Of a stretch of DNA of 64,000 nucleotides, positions 11,290-24,722 are shown piece after piece. Position 1 is the first letter of the stretch. Every line of letters begins with the position of its first letter. Source of the DNA: Drosophila miranda (taxonomy: Eukaryota > Arthropoda > Insecta > Diptera > Drosophilidae); assembly GCF_003369915.1 (NCBI RefSeq), contig NC_046677.1, positions 28,538,913 through 28,602,912 on the forward strand. Reading direction: 5' to 3'. The notes below the pieces were generated by a model, which saw nothing but the letters and a program-made list of their open reading frames with translations, made no database searches and was not told the DNA's origin. A program made the translations under genes and the position numbers.

Positions 11290-11733
11290 ATGCTGAGATT
11301 TGCTGTAATTGCCTGTCTGCTGGTGGCCTTCGTCCAGGGCCTGGAGTTCAGCGATTGCGGATCGAAGACTGGGAAGTTCACCCGTGTGGTCGTCGAGGGC
11401 TGTGACACCACCAAGTCGGAGTGCATCCTCAGGCGCAACACGACAGTGAGTTTCTCGATAGACATTAACCTGGCGGAGGAGGCGACCGCCGTAAAGACTG
11501 TCGTCCACGGCAAGGTTCTGGGTATCGAGATGCCTTTTCCGCTGGCCAATCCCAATGCCTGTGTGAACAGCGGTCTGAAGTGCCCCCTGGAGAAGGGGGA
11601 ATCGTATCGCTACACGGCCACCCTGCCAGTTCTCAAGACCTATCCGAAGGTCGCCGTGCTGGTCAAGTGGGAGCTGCAGGATCAGAATAGCGACGACATC
11701 ATCTGTGTGGAGATCCCCGCCAAGATCCAATAG
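11290..11733 (+). CDS. Npc2a: Niemann-Pick type C2 sterol-binding protein (Npc2a)
   Basis: Single-exon frame of 147 residues. A signal peptide (MLRFAVIACLLVAFVQG, cleavage near residue 17) is followed by an ML/NPC2 domain: DCGSK at the start, GCD, ECILRRNTT (an N-glycosylation site), VVHGKVLGIEMPFPL, NACVNSGLKCPL and a C-terminal IICVEIP. Six cysteines in the mature part match the three family disulphides. Npc2 proteins bind sterol in the lysosome or outside the cell and hand it to NPC1; in flies Npc2a is needed for sterol homeostasis and ecdysteroid synthesis. The length equals the usual Npc2a length. A cleavage/polyadenylation signal (AATAAAG) lies about 100 bp after the stop, near 11835. 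The gene is transcribed away from Got2. Confidence 0.95.
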   Translation: MLRFAVIACLLVAFVQGLEFSDCGSKTGKFTRVVVEGCDTTKSECILRRNTTVSFSIDINLAEEATAVKTVVHGKVLGIEMPFPLANPNACVNSGLKCPLEKGESYRYTATLPVLKTYPKVAVLVKWELQDQNSDDIICVEIPAKIQ

Positions 11734-11849
11734 AAGTCTCCCCGCGAATTACTTGGGCATGAGAGTGGCGAACGGAAGCCGCCCCAAGTTCAGCCTGTAT
11801 TCTCTCCCTCTTTCTTATTGTAATCTAATTTAAAATAAAGAAATACAAA

Positions 11850-14800
11850 ATTAACTATCTTTTGTGTGTGTGGGTTGTACGAGTCACAGCCCCTGTGTCT
11901 ATATTTATCTGCGTGCCTGAGTGTGAGTATGTTTTCGGTTAGGCCTTTTATTATTATTTCCTTTGTTTGCTTCTGATTGCATCTTCCGCTTTCTGCTGCC
12001 TCCGGTCATCCATCATCAGTCATCTCCCTCTATACATCAGAACATCACAAGAGGGAGGCACACGATACAGATCAGAGAGTGAGATTCGGCTAAGAGACAA
12101 GTATAGCTTTTTAACAGGGGAAGGTAATGTTAGCTCCCGGTTGGTGATTATATACTGATCAGCTTTTGAAAGGGTGAAACCTGTACATATACCCTCGAAG
12201 AGGATATGATTATTTTGATAAGAAGTTTGCGATGCAGAGAGGGTTGCTTTTTCGATAATTCTATTTGACAAGTTTATACCATTCACCTTCGAAATTTCAC
12301 TTCTTCCTCGCAGAATATGAAGTGGGCGATGTTTTTTCAAAAGCTACTGCTTGGGATTGTTGATTGCTAAAAACACTTCTGGGCAGAACAGTATTGCCGT
12401 TCCCTGTAAAGTCTAGACCAACCCGAAAATTTCGGCACGACCTATTCGCATACCTTTCTGTAGGTCAAACTATGTTCACTATATTAACCTAGCCTATCTT
12501 ATTCCATACCCTATTACTGGATCGTCAGAATAAATAAATGAGGTCGTAGGACAAGAGTTTGGTATTGTATTGTTCATTAAAGTGCCAGTAATTAAATCTC
12601 TATATAACACCATTTTTACAGAGACGATTTATATGTTCAAGGGTATCCAATAGATTTTTTAGTCGAGTCTCTTTTTATTTGGTTCCTCCGCACCCAACTA
12701 GAAGTCGACAATTCGATGAAAAACAGACAACTGTTGATGTTCAACAGATTGTTTATAAAAGAGTACTCGTACACCCAGTAGTGCTACTGTACTGTTCAGA
12801 ATTTCCATAGGTTCTTTCACTTTCAGAAGAAATTGGACAACTGTTTTCAGTTGCTAGATCACCAGATTGCTTATAAACGAGTACGCGTACACCTAGAAGT
12901 TCTACTGTAGATGTTGATTAATTGATAGAAAACAGACAACTGTTGGTTCCTTGGCTTTTAGAAGAAACTGGATACATCGTTGAAAAACGACATTTGTGTC
13001 TTTTTTATGAAAGAGTACGTGTTCACCTAACAGAATGGCTACTGTACTGATAAGCATTTTACAGCGAAATAAGACTAGGGTAATGTTGATTTGCCGTCTG
13101 ATTATGAATCACTATCATTGTTTTCCAAACTCTCAGTCCTCCGTACAATGGAGATAATGAATTAGCTGCTAGGTGGCCGAATCGAATCGAATACAATATT
13201 CACCAGTGGCTTGGCTTTCGGTTTCGATTTCGGTTTCGCTTACAGTTTCGCTTACGTATTCTGTTCTCCAGCACAAAGAATGGAATGGAATGGGCTGATA
13301 AGACGCAAAAAAACAACTGCAAAATCATACGAGGAGATTGTGAAAGGGAGGGAACCAGAAGAGGGTCTCGGGGGTAGCAGCTGAAACCAAGTAAAAACAC
13401 AAATCAACTGCAGCACCCAGAAGCAGAAGCAGCAGCAGCAGCGCTTTCCATTTCGTTTTCTCAATTTCCATTCCTTTTTCCGCCAAAACACACCCACACC
13501 TACACACACACACACATATACGTGCATGTACCATATGGCAAAATGCAAATAATGCAAAGGCTGAGCGAGCGGATGAGAGATGGGATGGGAATAAGGGTAG
13601 GGTTATGGGTGGGGCATACGGTAGGGAGCTCGGTGCAGATAGAATTATCCGCAGTGCGCCAGGCGGAGGAGGAGGATATTTAAGCAAAAGAAATCGGTTT
13701 ATTACATTCACTTTACCCCACGAATTTCATGAAATGCAATGCAGATTCTGATTCCCATTCCCACTCCAGTAGTTCAGTTATTCAGTTGTTGCACTACCAG
13801 ATACATTTTCGAACAGCTTAAGGTTGACTTGAATGCTTTATTTGGGTTTGGGATTGATTGAGATTTGAACTATGATCATTGGGAGTGGAAGTAATTGGCT
13901 TTTTACTGGGATAAAGAGCATAGAATACCAAGAATTAAGGGAATAATAAGGAAGAAACCTTAGAGTGTTGAAAGATAACTAGACAAATGATATAATTTGT
14001 ATAGGATGAGGGGACTAGAAGGGAAATCTCAATGTTATATTGAATATGATACATTAAGGAACCTGTGACTGATTTAACTACTTGTTAAGCATGCTGGAGG
14101 ATCACTGAAATTACCTAGGATTCTGAATAATAATGTTTTGTGGAGATAGGGGAAATTGTGTTGGAGGATTTGTGCCATTATTTATAAAGTGCTATAAGTA
14201 AACATAACGTTCAACTTTAACTGCAAAAAATATAGTCATAAATTGCACTTATCCGAATTCAAGCGATTCCTTTTTGAAAAGTTCAATTTTATTTTGTCTT
14301 CCGGTTAGAGCCTTCACAAGTCCACTTCCTACATGCTTCTACGCCAGTACCCCTGATGTTTTCACTTGATTTACATATGAATCCGCATAAAGCACACGAC
14401 AGTCCGAAACTCCAAAGAAATGTGGGCCAAGCCCCCAATCTGCCCCTCGAGGCACCACTCCCTCCCCCTCTCCCACCCTCCTTCACTCTCTCTGTAGACA
14501 CAGCTGACGTTTAAAAACTTGACACAACGCGACGGGGGAGGCATACAGGAAAAGATGAGGAGGTGGAGCCAACGGAGTAGAAAAAGGAGGGAAAATTCAG
14601 AGAAAAAATAAAATGGAAAAAATGAAAAGAAAAAGAATATGTAGGCGGATATAGCCATGTCTCGTGCTGCTGCTGCTGCTGTTGGTGGCACTGCCTCCAT
14701 CTCTGGCTGCATATCATATGAGGAGTCAACCCGTGCATCAGAACCACCACAACCCCCTCACCCATACACAACCCATACTCGTACTCGCTCTGCTGTCACA

Positions 14801-17800
14801 CCCCCATGTAAGCCGCTGTGTCTGCACAGAATTTCTTGCATAAATAGCAGCATGTGCAGAGATCTTTCTTTGAAAATGAAAATAACCAACTAAAAATTCT
14901 CTATAAAGTCGACACTCGCACTTTTAAATACCCAATACTAATGACAAAGACAGAATTTTCGTTTTCAACAACAAAACCACGCTGAAAAAGTCGTGTATTC
15001 ACATTACTATGTTTTAATAATTTCTTTGTCAATACCCAATAGGAAAGTATCTAAGAAAGTATCATGAGATGATACCAAAAAAAAAAAAAAACAATTTTTG
15101 AGATTCTACTAACCTTAGAGAAATTTGTAAGACCAATCTTCCTATCCGTGGAGTTCTTTTTGGTACGATGCTCCGTTTTATCGGTTCCTGTGGCCTATGT
15201 CTTAACACATTTCACGTTTCTATGTTTCATGAAGCAGGTGGACAGAGGTCGAAAACCATCTTCTACTTTGTGCTTACTTAAATTGTATATTCCCTGTGTA
15301 CAATACAAGAACCAGGTATCATCATATCATGTCTGTTGCTGCATTTAAGAGTTAAATGCAACATTCAAGCCCAAGCCACTGTTGACCAACCCCCGCCCCA
15401 CCCAAACCCCCAAATACCACCACACTTTTGGCCAGGAATCGAATGTTAATGTTATATGAACAATTTTCGTTTCCATGCGGTTTCCCTACGTAAATAAATT
15501 CGAGCTGCAGTGCTGGGTAGCCATGTCGCTTTTTTTGGCCTTACAACAGAGCGAATTTTCTTGTTTTTAAATTCCGTTAATTGCCAGCTTTCCACTTTAA
15601 GGACCTCTCAGTGTTTTCCAAAGAAAGAGGCGGCCGCTCTGCCGCTGACAGTCTGCTTAACTTTTTTTTTTATCTGGTTCATTTCCATTTTTTAATAATA
15701 ATTTTTTCCCATCTAAATGACAACTTTTAGTTTTGTTTGAGAAGTGCTTTTAGTGGTCGAAACTTCAGTTTTTTTTCTAGAGTTATGTAAAAAGGTTTTT
15801 GGGACAGAATTGGTTTGATTAATTGTTAAAGTTGGAAATTTGTTTGTGGCACATGTCGTTAGAGGACGTTTATTTTTTGATAATTATAACTTTTAGAAGT
15901 TGGGACTATTTTTTAGTTTAGGTTCATTGATGGCTTTGACAGAAATAGGAGGGAGAAAATATAGGAAAATGTTCTATATGTAGAGTTTCCGTTAAAAGTT
16001 GTGTGGTACAAAGAGGAAAAATCTTAGAGATAGGACTTTCATATTATACAATTATTTGTCCCAACATTTCTTATATTGGTTATATTGTAGTTACCCGGGC
16101 TATAAGGATAAGATGCTATAATCTTGTATAAGTCCCCCACTGGATTCATAGACAGTCTTTATTATTGTACATCCAACCAAGAAATCATCGTTTTTTCCAG
16201 AGTTCCGTTTTTGAATGTAGGCGCGAACTACAGCTTGTATCTGCACACTAAGAAGCGCTTTTTGTACATTCTTTATTCATATTTACGATGTATTTTTTGA
16301 TAGTTTTCCCACTCCTAAGTACTGGCTGATCAAAATTGAATTCGTCTCTATATATATTTTAATGGCATTGCAGTTTTTACTGCAACAGAGTACGGTTTTT
16401 TTTGTTTTTTTTGTTTTTTTGTTTTTCTGTTTTTGGATGGTATGGTTGCTGTTCTCTGCTGCGGTTTGGCATTTTAAATAAATCCCATTCGCTGTCAGTT
16501 TTGGCTTGCAGTTATCTTAATTATTTGCATGTGGCCGGACAGTTGTTGTTAACAACATGGAAATTCATTGAAAGCCATAACTATAAGCGAATTTTTCATG
16601 GGGGCCAAATAGTGTCATGCCCTAGCCCCTCAACTGTCAATTCTTTAACAGTTTTTTTTCTTCTGTCAGCCAGAACAGAACAGACGCAGCCGGAAAAAAA
16701 GAGTTTCAACAGGAACATTCTGCAGGGCTGATGCTGACAGTTATGATATGGCTGGACAGTACACGACAGGACACCAGCGAAGCGGAGGAGTAGAAAAAAT
16801 CGAAATTGCATTTCATTGCAATTAATCAAATGGCGAAACAGATAGCTTAATACGTTTACATTTTGTTTGCTTCCTGCATGGGGATACCCGGGACAGGAGT
16901 CAACCGGAGTCGCTATCCGATGTACGAAGTCCTGTGTCCAGTGGCATCATTAGCATTCTGATTACCTCTACATTTTTAATGCGCTTTCATTTGTTTGCCC
17001 ACATGTGCAAATTATCCGGGGAGTGTCCTTCAGTTGGCTGCCTTTCGCTTTGCAATAATTTGCGTGATTAAAAACAAATTAATTTTAAATTAATTCTTCT
17101 GCAATGAGAACAAAAAAGAAATGAAAAGACAAACAAGCCGTATTTTTGTTGACATTTTTTATATCTTTCTGTTATTTGTCAATTATGTGTAATTCTCTTC
17201 AGCTCTTAAGAGGTTTTCAATCGACAAAGTTGATGGTGAATTGATCCAACGGAAGCTGTACAGATTAAGCCATGCTACAGGGGAACTTTGCAGAGTAATT
17301 GCGAATTCATTTGAAAATACTAGAATATGAAAGTCCCTTCCAAACCATAACACCACCTTCTCGTCTGTGGTGATGGCTTAAGAATTATTCTTCTTCCGTT
17401 CGGACATAAATAGAATCTTTCACATTTAAAAAATTAATATAAAAGGTGCTTAAATTCAGGTTAAAGCACAAAACATGTATCTTTCGATGATGTAACCTTT
17501 CCTTGGCCACATTTACTCTATAGTCCACAGATTTTCCATCTGCTAATTGCTTATATCTAACATTACTTTCCATAGTTATCCAATACTGACACTCGAAACC
17601 TTTAAATTAGTTCGAAAGAGCATACATTTCTCCTGCTCATTAACATATGAAATATTCCCCCCACACACACACACGCAATGGCCGCACATTTGGTGGGAAA
17701 TGCAAAGTACATTTGAACTTTGTAGCGCAATAAAATGATTGAATTAGGCTCACACAAACACAGGGCTTTCCGCAGAGGGAAAGCAAATTGCAGCTGGTTA

Positions 17801-20800
17801 TAGTTTGAATAGAAATCGAATGGGGTTTTCGGTGGCGCAAATGCGGCGTTTGCATCGCGCATTTAGTGCACTTTAAGAGCAAACCATTTGCATAATGAGC
17901 GACGAATGATACGAAAAACCCAGTGTATCCGCTGGACAACAAATAGCCATAATCTACATAAAAAATCAATGGCCAGCAGATGAGACGGACAAAGGGTTGG
18001 GGCCTAGGCTGGTGGCTGTGGCGGTTTCGCCTGAAGAGTTGTTCAATTAATATGCTATGGTACATGCGGCGTATGCGTAATGCCAAAAATTACAAATAAG
18101 GTAAAATGAATGCACAATGAATGGGGTTGCCAGTAAATAAGCGCATAATGCTTTGTGCGATATATGTCTAATGTGCACTTTGGTGGGGATTGTATGTTTT
18201 TTGGGCGCATATAATATTCTATTGATTGCCACAATTTGTTGATCATTTTTGGCAACATTTTTCGGCTGCAGCCACAAACGAAAGCAATTAAAATGGTAGC
18301 CGAAAAAAACAGGAATTTAAAGTGGTATTTTTCTAGAAAATTCTAGAGTGTGTTGGAGGGAGTGGTGACAGAGCGATAAAGAGGAGTTAGTATTCCCCCA
18401 TTTGTCTAGACGGACAAAAGGCTATGAATGACTGCCAGACTCTATGACACACATATGCAAATGTCCCCCCGAACCACTAACCTCTATTTTCACACCCAAC
18501 TCGGCCTCCTTTTACACACACCCCCCTGTCAGCCCCCTTTCCACCCTCTAACGCACACTCATTTGCAGTAGCAGCATCCCACCATATAAATCACATAAAT
18601 ATTCACATTTATTTTCATTTTCAACGCGTTTTTCCTACCTACTATTTTTGTTTCATTTGCAGTTGCAGAAGCGGTGTCATAGAGGGGGCTACCATATGCA
18701 CTTTACTCTACATTTCACTGCTTCTATCTGCGTACATATATAGATATATATTTTTTCTGTTGAGAGAGAGAGAGGGAGAGAGTAAAAGGGAGGCACTTAA
18801 AAAGTCGTTACAAGGTGCAAAAGTTTTTCTATGTCAAAATGTGGAGCCAGGCAGAGACAATGACAATGAAGTGGATGGCCCACAGCGAGGGCGATAGAGG
18901 GGTTCCTGAGAGGTAGCATATATCCTGCCTGCATATGTGAATAGGGCTTAGTGGGGGAATGGGGCTACACTTTCGGCCCACTCAGGCATTGAACGAGCAA
19001 AAGCAAGAGGCATTTCTATCATCAATTTTGAAAAAGAAAAATGAAAACCCAAAAAATTCCTTTTTAATTGCCCCCCAAAAATGGTCTGTCTCGCTCCCTC
19101 TCTCGCTTGCAAAGTTTTTGGAGCTCTACTTGGAAAACATTACGGAGAGATTTGGTTTTAGATTCAATCAAATATTTGCGGAGAAACTTTAGGCCAAAAT
19201 TTGAAAACTTTTGCATGCCCCGAAATTGAGTTAACTCTGGAGAGGCTGATTGGAAGCGAGTTGTCCCAAATCAATACAAATACCAAGGGAACACACATGG
19301 ACACGCATATCTTACATAGATACACACGCACACAATGACAGCTTAAGCCGTTGAGGCGTGGATTGCAATCAATTTGAAATTTATCGCACTCGGACTCATT
19401 TGCCTGCTGCCCTGCCACAAACACCACAAGAGAAACGCCCGACTAGTCGCGTCGTCCCTTCTCTCATAAATAATGTTATGAGAGGCATTCATTTATTACA
19501 CCTATCGGCAAACTTTACAAAATTGACAGCTTAATGATTTGTTCATAACTCTGCCAATGGCCCTTTAATTAATGTTAGAGCTATTTCGCATCTCAACCTC
19601 TAATGGTAATTAGAAAAGTTCTATGGATTGGATTATTTAGAGGCAGGAAAGTTATTTGGACAAATTATGTGGCAGCTTGGCTTCGATACGGTAATGGATA
19701 CAAGTCTGCAAACAAAGTTATGTTAAAGATACTGAAGTATTTTGATAGATTAAGGGTGGGGTGGATAATGTAATTGTGTTTCATTCAATTTGTTCATGGG
19801 AGTGTTCATGGCGTTTGGGAGTATACACGAACCATATGTAAGAGCATAGATGACTAGAAGTCCTTTTTACTGCCCCGCCTTGTATATCCACGAACGAAAA
19901 TCATCTTTAGGGCAGAATCATCGAAGAATAAGCCTTAAGGAAGGCGAAGTCAAGCGAAGGGACTTACAATACAATACTTCTTTAAAGCTGTTGCTAAAGA
20001 CCAAAGACTATACGAAACCAAGATGTTGCTTGATAGACCAAGTAAATCTGTTCTAAATCTTGATGCCCCGTAAGGGACTTTGGTAAGGCTCAGAAATTCT
20101 AAATTTCGGTCCAAAAAATCCATTAACAAATACACTTCTTCCAAAGAACAAATTTCTACTGTAACGGATCAAAAGTTAATGTTGTGTTTGCAAAATTTTG
20201 GTTAACTTTCAATTCGAGCGTTTAAGTCCACCTAAGAGTATACAAAATCTGTCAGTCTATTTCGATCAGATCTGAAATATATTAGGCTGCGTAAAATAGA
20301 TCTAAAATATGTGAGGGTTGATTAGCAACTGCTTAAAAAATATATTGGACTAAGTTCACAGGAGCTTAAGTCATCTTTTATTCTCATATACAGCAACTAT
20401 GCCCTCGCTACATAAATTTCTAGTTGTCAATGCCCCAACAAAGCTGTCAAACACAGAACAATCTACTCATTCCCACAACTGTCTCTTTATTACCCCAACA
20501 ACAGCCCCAATTGACCAAGGCTTCAATCACATGCATATTTAAGCCAAGTTTTCCCTCGCAATTATATAATTTAGTATGCCAATCTGCCATTTTGTTTGAC
20601 TTCTATCGACATAAATATTGTATAATGTGTGTGAGGAGAGAGGAGGGAAGTTATGTAAACGAATTTCACACTCTCACCTCATTGCATTTCAATGCCAAGA
20701 ACTAAGAGCTCTGGCCAGTGACAGAGCAACATCAATTTGCCATTTCATCAATTAAATATGCTGACAGCCTTCAATTATTTATTAAGAAGAAACAATGGAA

Positions 20801-23800
20801 AGAAGCAGTGGAAGAAGTGGCGAAGAAAGTCAAAACAATAAAATGGTGAGAAAATATATATGTATATATATCTATATATGTACAGTGAAGGTTCTTTTAA
20901 AACAGATTAAGAATCAAAACTATAGAACTCTAGAACTACATATAGAACAATTCCTTCAGTGTACGAGTATATCTACTTTCCCAAGCCACGGGATATATAC
21001 TCGCATAAATGATGGTCCAAGGAGTAACACTGGGATTCAGAAAAGACTCCATTTAAAGAGAGATCTCCAAGAAAACCTTTAAGCAAGTAAATATGTATGT
21101 ACCTATCTCACACTTAATTTAAGAGAGAGATGATAGGAGTTTGTGCTGATTGGGGCGCTCAATAACTGTTCCTTTTCATATCGGCTAGTGGCTTGTATCT
21201 CTTGTAAAGGGTTTTATTAGAAACCAGATACATACGTAAAAAAATTGGTATAAAACCAGATATTTTTTCCGCTTAAAAGAATATTCCTCTAAATGCATTC
21301 ACTTTCCGCATTCCATATATTTTAAGGGAAAGATGCACATACTTTATAGATCTAACCGTATAGAGTGCTTGAACTGCAATCTAGGATCTACATTGCATAC
21401 CCATTTCCATTGGTGGTCCCCGCTCAAAGGCTTCACTGTATTCAATCTGTGTTTGTGCCTGTTTTAACGGTTGTGTGATTGTGTGTTTGTGCGGGTAGAA
21501 ATTACTTTTCAGAAAATTATCATCAACAGAGGACACACACGAGCAGCGACTATCTTATATGGGGGAAATTCAATTTGATGCACATCAACATGATGCTGCC
21601 ACTGCCACACTGCCAGTGCCACCGATGCAGTTTCTGTTGCTGCTGCTGCTGCTGCTGATGTCACTGATGTCACTCGCCCGACTCATTAAGTATTAATTGT
21701 AAATTTTAATTAAAATAAACCGAAACGATTACGGACACAACGGTTGGTCTCGGGGAAAACTTTCTGGCACTGATGGCCAGGCCAGGTAATAATGTTTACT
21801 GATTTTATACCAGCACAAACCAATATGGTACCACCCTCATTTCCCACACATACGTGTATATACATATATATATTATACCACATACCTATAAAAACCCCCA
21901 TTAATTGCCACAGGAAAAGACGTGCCTGCGAAAGTAAAAATAATCATAAATAATGAAAGATTGCCACTGCAACTGCAGTCGAAATTGCAACTGCCGCGCG
22001 AAGCGGAAACGGAAACAGAGGCTGACATCTTTTGCCATTCGATGCTGGCTTTGATCAGTGGGTTAACTTATTTGCTTAATGGCAGGTGGTGGTGCTGCAC
22101 GGCAGGTGGCGGATTGTGGGGCAGGTGTAAATATCCACTTTTAAGTGATTGTTGCCGCAGCAGATTAATTTCATATACATTTCATAGTGGGTAAAAATGT
22201 TGCAGTGTCTGAACAGGAACCCGACATGTGCTTTTCTGCAATGGATGGTACCTTTTTTTGTTTTGCTGGTTAAAGGTGGAAGAAGAGTGTTTGGGTAGGA
22301 TTTTAACGTTGTGAGAAATTTACCAGAAGAGAAATAGGAAAATTTTTGTCTAATAAATTCAAAAACCAATGACATATTCTAGCTTGAAATGAATAAAAGT
22401 GTCCTATAAATATGCATTTTGTAAGAAGAGATCAATTATTTCCACTTTCAATAATCTATTGAAATAATCACCCATGATCACGTTTTTAATCATAGGTTCC
22501 TTTAAATTGTTTCTTTGAAATGATTGATTTTGGTAAGAGATAGATCTAGTACTTATTCCAAAATCTCCAATACGATCAAAGTACTTTATGAATCAGGATT
22601 TTCTCTAAGGAAATAACTATTTTGATTGCAATTATTTTAAAATTGTGCTAATGATCTGAATATAAGCATCGGAAAAGGGGTACAGAGGGGTACAAAAGGG
22701 GAACAGAACTCCCCAGAAAAGCCCATACGTATGCAACATAGTTTATAAAGTGTTCCCTTAAAACAATTTTTACCCACGAAACTTTGAATCAAAAGCACAT
22801 CAATCTTAAAGCAGCCCCAAGCAAGACCTGAAAATTGCCTATAAACTGTGTATTAATAATCTGCCTCGGTGCAGGATGGGCGTGGCACTGTTGTCCTCAG
22901 TTCCGCAACGAATTCATACCAACACCGGCACACACAAAGAAAGAGCAATACTTGTGTGCAAACCGAATGAATTGTATTTATTTGTGCGCCATAATTTGCT
23001 TATTTTTGTTTCACGTTGTCACGTCTGCGGCCGGATTCGCATTGACCCGTAACAATTTTCCATATTTTTCGCTTTTACAACAGCCAGAGACAGAGTGTGA
23101 GAGGGCGGGAGGGCGAGAGGGAGGCGGAAAAAAAACTCATGCAGAAATAAAAGTTAAATAAAATACAATAAGTTATTACGGCCGATTGCGTTAATGATCA
23201 TTTATAGCCGGGGTGAATCTGTGGGCTTATGTAAATGGATCCCCCTCTTCTGCATCCTGGTATCGCCCAGTCATGTGATGTCCTGTTTGGGAGTCCCATC
23301 CGAGGCAGAGATTTATGCTTAAGTGATGTAAATGCTTTGCCATTTGACAGTTTATTGACTTTTATGAGTTAGTTTATTATGCTCTCTCTCTCGCTTTTTT
23401 TTTATTGCCAAAAAGGGGGTAAGCCCACGGGCTGGATTCAAGAAACTTCCGTGTAATTGGGTGCGTGCCTCGAATAAGCAATGAGCCTACCATAATGTTC
23501 AAGGTTCTTAGGGGACGTCTTTTCCTTAATGTTTATGGGCTGAAAATACTACGAGATTTGCGTTAATGAATATGATAAACATTTTCATGGCAATTGCTGT
23601 CAAAAGGGGGACACTAGATAAACATCTAAGGACACCTTGAGGAAATGAAAGCCAGGAAATTATTCATGAAATGTGTTGACAGTTCGGTTGTTAAGTGAAA
23701 TTTATAAAGAAGGGGAAAGTTTGGTTCCTTGTTTCAATTAATTAAGGAATCGTGGAAAAAGTTTTGAAAAGATAAAAAAGCTATAGAACATAAATAGCTA

Positions 23801-24722
23801 TCAACAAATATGTGGATTAATGTATTGTATTCTTCTATAAATATTTTTGTGTAATTTACACTGAAATTCGAAGAACATTGACTTACCTTGGCCCTCAATC
23901 AATATAAGACCGTTCTTGTTTTCTTTAGACCTGCGAAAAAAACCCCCTCCATAAGACTCTTTTTTGCTAACCCAAGCCCCAAATCAAAGTCATTTTTATA
24001 CACATTCAGTTGAATTTATTTTCATATTACTCATACGCACTGCTTACCAGCTAAACATTTCATTTCGGGGTTTTTTCCTTCGTCATTTTTTCGCATCTGT
24101 TTCTCGTTTTTTTCATTTCAATTAAGCTAATTTGAATCCATTTACTATTATTGATTTGCTTTGGTTTTTTTATATGTTTTTTTCTGTGTTTTTTTTATCA
24201 ATAATTTGGACATTCATTCTTTTGGTTGTTTGTAAAATTCATCAAAGTTTTTTTGTTTCGGTTTACATAGTTTTATCGGTTTTGTTTTAGCTTGAACAAC
24301 ATTTATGTAGAGTTGGGCATTTTCATATTTAACTATAAGGTAAAGTTGACAATGCATATGTATTGTATGTATCGTAAGGATTCGCCTCTCCATAAACATC
24401 GTTTTCCGCCTCCTTCATTTTCTTTCGTTAATATAATCGATTTTGTGGTTTTTCCCTCTTAAAAAAGTACAAAAAATGTGATTGATGAATGGAAAGTTGG
24501 CAGCAAAAATTGGCAATAGGCGGAACATATACTCTATATATATTTATATAGCATAAAAAGCATTTTCTTTAATTAGGTTTAGGTTTAGGTTTAAGTGAAT
24601 TGCACACACAAAGTTCTATCACAGAAGATACAAAAAATAGGGAACTCAGCAGCAACATTAACAAGATCGGGTTCGGATTGGGGAATGGGATTGGGGTATG
24701 GGCATTGGATTTGGTACAAGCT
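11850..24722. other. Gene-poor 12.9-kb region between Npc2a and the Ig/FN3 gene
   Basis: I found no convincing exon, RNA gene or recent mobile element here. Open frames up to ~150 codons are low-complexity or lack codon bias. The region holds a decayed tandem repeat (about 12715-13045), short CAG/CTG, AC, T and GA tracts, and many AT-rich TTAATTA-type words. It may hold regulatory DNA for the neighbours or untranslated exons not visible by eye. Confidence 0.6.
12715..13045. repeat. Decayed tandem repeat, about 2.5 units of 120-135 bp
   Basis: Three diverged copies of a core like TTATAAAMGAGTACKCGTACACC followed by CTACTGTA occur at about 12751, 12869 and 13004. ACAACTGTT and CAGAAGAAATTGGA / TAGAAGAAACTGGA occur in the same order between them. 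The unit is not one I recognise. Confidence 0.65.

Noticed and set aside
13325-13711. Minus-strand open frame with a Pro-rich start
   Set aside because: Built from CAG, AC and GGA simple repeats; no coding bias.
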